A stretch of DNA of 64,000 nt from Saccharum officinarum (taxonomy: Eukaryota > Streptophyta > Magnoliopsida > Poales > Poaceae). The notes under the pieces are model-generated. The model was not told the DNA's origin. It did no database searches and was given only the letters and a program-made list of their open reading frames with translations. Of the stretch, positions 62,049 through 64,000 are shown in pieces. The stretch spans positions 101,142,036-101,206,035 of the forward strand of contig CM036168.1 of assembly GCA_020631735.1 (NCBI GenBank), given 5' to 3'. The position numbers and the translations under genes were made by a program. Numbering within the stretch: position 1 is the stretch's first letter; every line of letters begins with the position of its first letter.

Positions 62049-63716
62049 TTAGTACGCAAAAGAAAGCCATGGATGCTGTAGTGCTTCGTCAGCTGTAGGT
62101 CTTTTCCTGGGGTTAATTTGCAGCAGATAAGACAGAAAATCGACAAATTCTGAATCAGGACATTGTAAGTGTCGTCGCAAGGAGGATTTCTCTGGGATCA
62201 AATACTCTAGCTGATCTGTCTCCTGGATACAAAAAGGCGAAGATGGGATGTGTTAGGCTTTACTGTTCTACAACCAACAGTGCTAGATATGCACAAATTG
62301 AAACTCAAATTAAAAGGAAAACTTAGGTCTTCTCGATTTGAACTAATAAACTGACTAGGCCATAAAGTTGTCTTTAACGTATCAAGTGAGTAAGAAGCCA
62401 CATAAGTATAATTCTGTAGCGTATTCAAAATTAAAATCTGGTTAAGTCGGGTTAAGGTGCAACGAAGCAACGAAAATTATGAACGTGAGGGAAAAAATCA
62501 GAAACAATTCGTGTAATATAGATTTTTCAAATAAAGAATACTCATTTAGCCTTACCATAGGCAGGTGAGCAAGTATGAAAAAAAGAATCTTACCTCATTC
62601 TTGGTAAAAAGGTCATAATCATCAGTGAAATACTTCTGTGTCTCCTGCCCCAATTCTAGCATTTCCATGTCAATTGGGCCGATTATCCCAATCATTTGAG
62701 CAAGCATCATGGGCACAGGCTCGTTAGGAAATAATACCTGTTACATGTAATGGACAGAAGCTATAATTCCAAGGAAAAGAAGCACCCAAACACCCAACTC
62801 CACAAGTCTCCAGCTCACATGTGCTCACAACGTTAATAAAAAAGACTAATTTCTAATTCTGGTTTGGAGTTATATGTTGGTATTGCATTCATACAAGAAA
62901 AGAGACCTCAAATTTTTGCCAAAATAATACTAAGACCAGTTTGTTGCAATCCTACAAGCCACCTATTAGAGATATGTATAGTCTAACACATATCTCTAAT
63001 ACTGCCAAGCATTTCAAGTAAATAAAACATACTTACTTCACCAGTGTACAGTTCAGAAAGGATGCAACCAAGAGACCAAATGTCAATCCTCTGATCATAA
63101 GGTAGGCCCAGAATGACCTCAGGAGCTCGATAAGAGCGTGATTGGACATAAAGGCATAAGTTGTCTGTCAAGAAGCAACTGCTTCCCAGATCAATGACTT
63201 TAATTTCACATCTACTGTAGCTCTTGATAAGAATATTTTCCGGCTTTAGGTCACAATGAATGATCCTCAAACGGTGCAAGTAAACCAAGGCCTCTAAACA
63301 TTGCCGAGCTATAACCTACAACAAAGGCAAACTTTCAAATTGCTAGTACTTTGTAACTTTCTGAATGAAACTTCATAACACTCATAACTTAAAAGAGTGG
63401 CAACCATTTCAGGGTATCAAATAAGTTTGCTCAGTTACAGTCCAATGGTTAAACAACTGTGTTTAAATGCGTAGCATGTTAGAAAAATTTCGTCTAGGGA
63501 CTGACTACAGGGTGAAATGCAAATGGACATTATATACAAGTGCGATCTCATCATAAGTAGCAGTCATGGTATCATGGAGTATATCTCAGTGAAGGACGAA
63601 GAACATACCTGTATCCTAGGCAAAGTAAAATACACCTCACCACCAGATTCCTGATTATATTTCTGAAACTCATATAGATTTGCTCGCAGTAGTTCAGTGA
63701 CAATAAAAAGGTGTTC
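62049..63716 (-). CDS. DYRK-family protein kinase, C-terminal exons only (gene runs out of the window)
   Basis: Dual-specificity Tyr-regulated kinase type. Exons visible: 63716-63609, 63315-63037, 62737-62594, 62222-62049 (stop 62049-62051); junctions GT-AG and all phase 0. Motifs: HLFIVTELL hinge, [11 protein letters not shown] catalytic loop (HCD instead of HRD, normal for this family), VIDLGSS (DLG for DFG, also typical), the activation loop [11 protein letters not shown] with the Tyr that these kinases autophosphorylate, IDIWSLGC, and the C-lobe ending [15 protein letters not shown]. It resembles plant DYRKP proteins. ATP-binding exons and N-terminus lie beyond 64000. No frame defects. 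Confidence 0.9.
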
Positions 63717-63896
63717 CTGTCAATATTTGCTCGCTATCAGCACCATGCAACGTCATGAGAATTGAAAAATCCCACTAAAATCTGCCACCGTACATGCATG
63801 AAGCAATTCAAGTACACTGGTATAATATTACAGCTGATCCTTTTTAAGATAATTGCAATAGTGCTCGAGACCTAGTCATCTGGATTATATGCTTTG

Positions 63897-64000
63897 TGTC
63901 AAGTGCCTGGAGATCGTGGGTAGGCGGCCCGCGGCTACGAAGGTCGTAGCCGTCAGCCGTGTCTTCCAATCTGGAGGTTATACCCCTCACGGTGATCGGG
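63897..64000. mobile_element. Start of a probable LTR in an intron of the DYRK gene, cut by the window end
   Basis: Begins tgtcaagtgcctggag and contains ggctacgaaggtcgtagcc, the same start and the same 7-bp stem (GGCTACG / CGTAGCC) as the gypsy LTR at 61221. Only 104 bases are visible, so this is a suggestion of a related element in an upstream intron. Confidence 0.4.

Overview
This is a piece of a plant nuclear genome, almost certainly a grass of the panicoid/andropogonoid type. The evidence is split GC-rich genes with GT-AG introns, many Tourist-like, hAT-like and foldback MITEs, a SMART-type miniature LTR element, and nested Ty1/copia (SIRE/Opie-like) and Ty3/gypsy (chromovirus) retrotransposons. 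Species cannot be named from sequence alone. Two runs of exactly 100 N (17362-17461, 52195-52294) mark scaffold joins, so the window is made of three contigs.

Host genes, left to right: a myristoylated calcium-dependent protein kinase of the CPK13 type (+, 3006-16113, 7 exons); a serine carboxypeptidase-like protein (+, 18738-21757, 9 exons); a small two-CxxC protein of the At4g08330 type (-, 23001-24267, 2 exons); a ureidoglycolate hydrolase/lyase-family protein (-, 25547-28416, 3 exons) with a relic copy of its last exon upstream (29057-29123); a small CTD-phosphatase-like HAD phosphatase (+, 32644-35162, 6 exons); an intronless P-class PPR protein (-, 35726-37693); and the 3' part of a DYRK-family kinase (-, 62049 to beyond 63716). 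They are unrelated single-copy housekeeping or signalling genes, not a pathway cluster.

The mobile fraction dominates. A 5-kb copia element with two identical 112-bp LTRs sits in intron 1 of the kinase (6168-11147, TSD ttgtg). From 39586 to 61589 there is a three-layer nest, each layer closed by its own perfect 5-bp target duplication: a ~5.1-kb gypsy chromovirus (TSD acgtc), holding a solo LTR of a copia element (TSD accat), holding a full-length SIRE-like copia element (44426-59398, TSD ttttc). That innermost element has gag, pol and an additional 3' ORF.

The most interesting signal is inside the innermost element. Arrays of a GC-rich near-palindrome (core GACCGGACGCGTCCGGTC and variants) stand just upstream of an AACGG motif and a TATA box in its LTRs and in the solo LTR. 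The same three-part arrangement recurs internally, between pol and the additional ORF, followed by a leader with several telo-boxes. This looks like a third, internal promoter built like an LTR U3 and dedicated to the additional ORF.

A second theme is data quality. The 1.4 kb on either side of the second N gap is the same sequence twice, with the left copy full of one-base losses. The kinase (exons 4, 6, 7) and the young copia element carry eight one-base deletions, seven at homopolymer runs and one at a doublet. These are probably consensus errors near contig ends rather than pseudogenisation.
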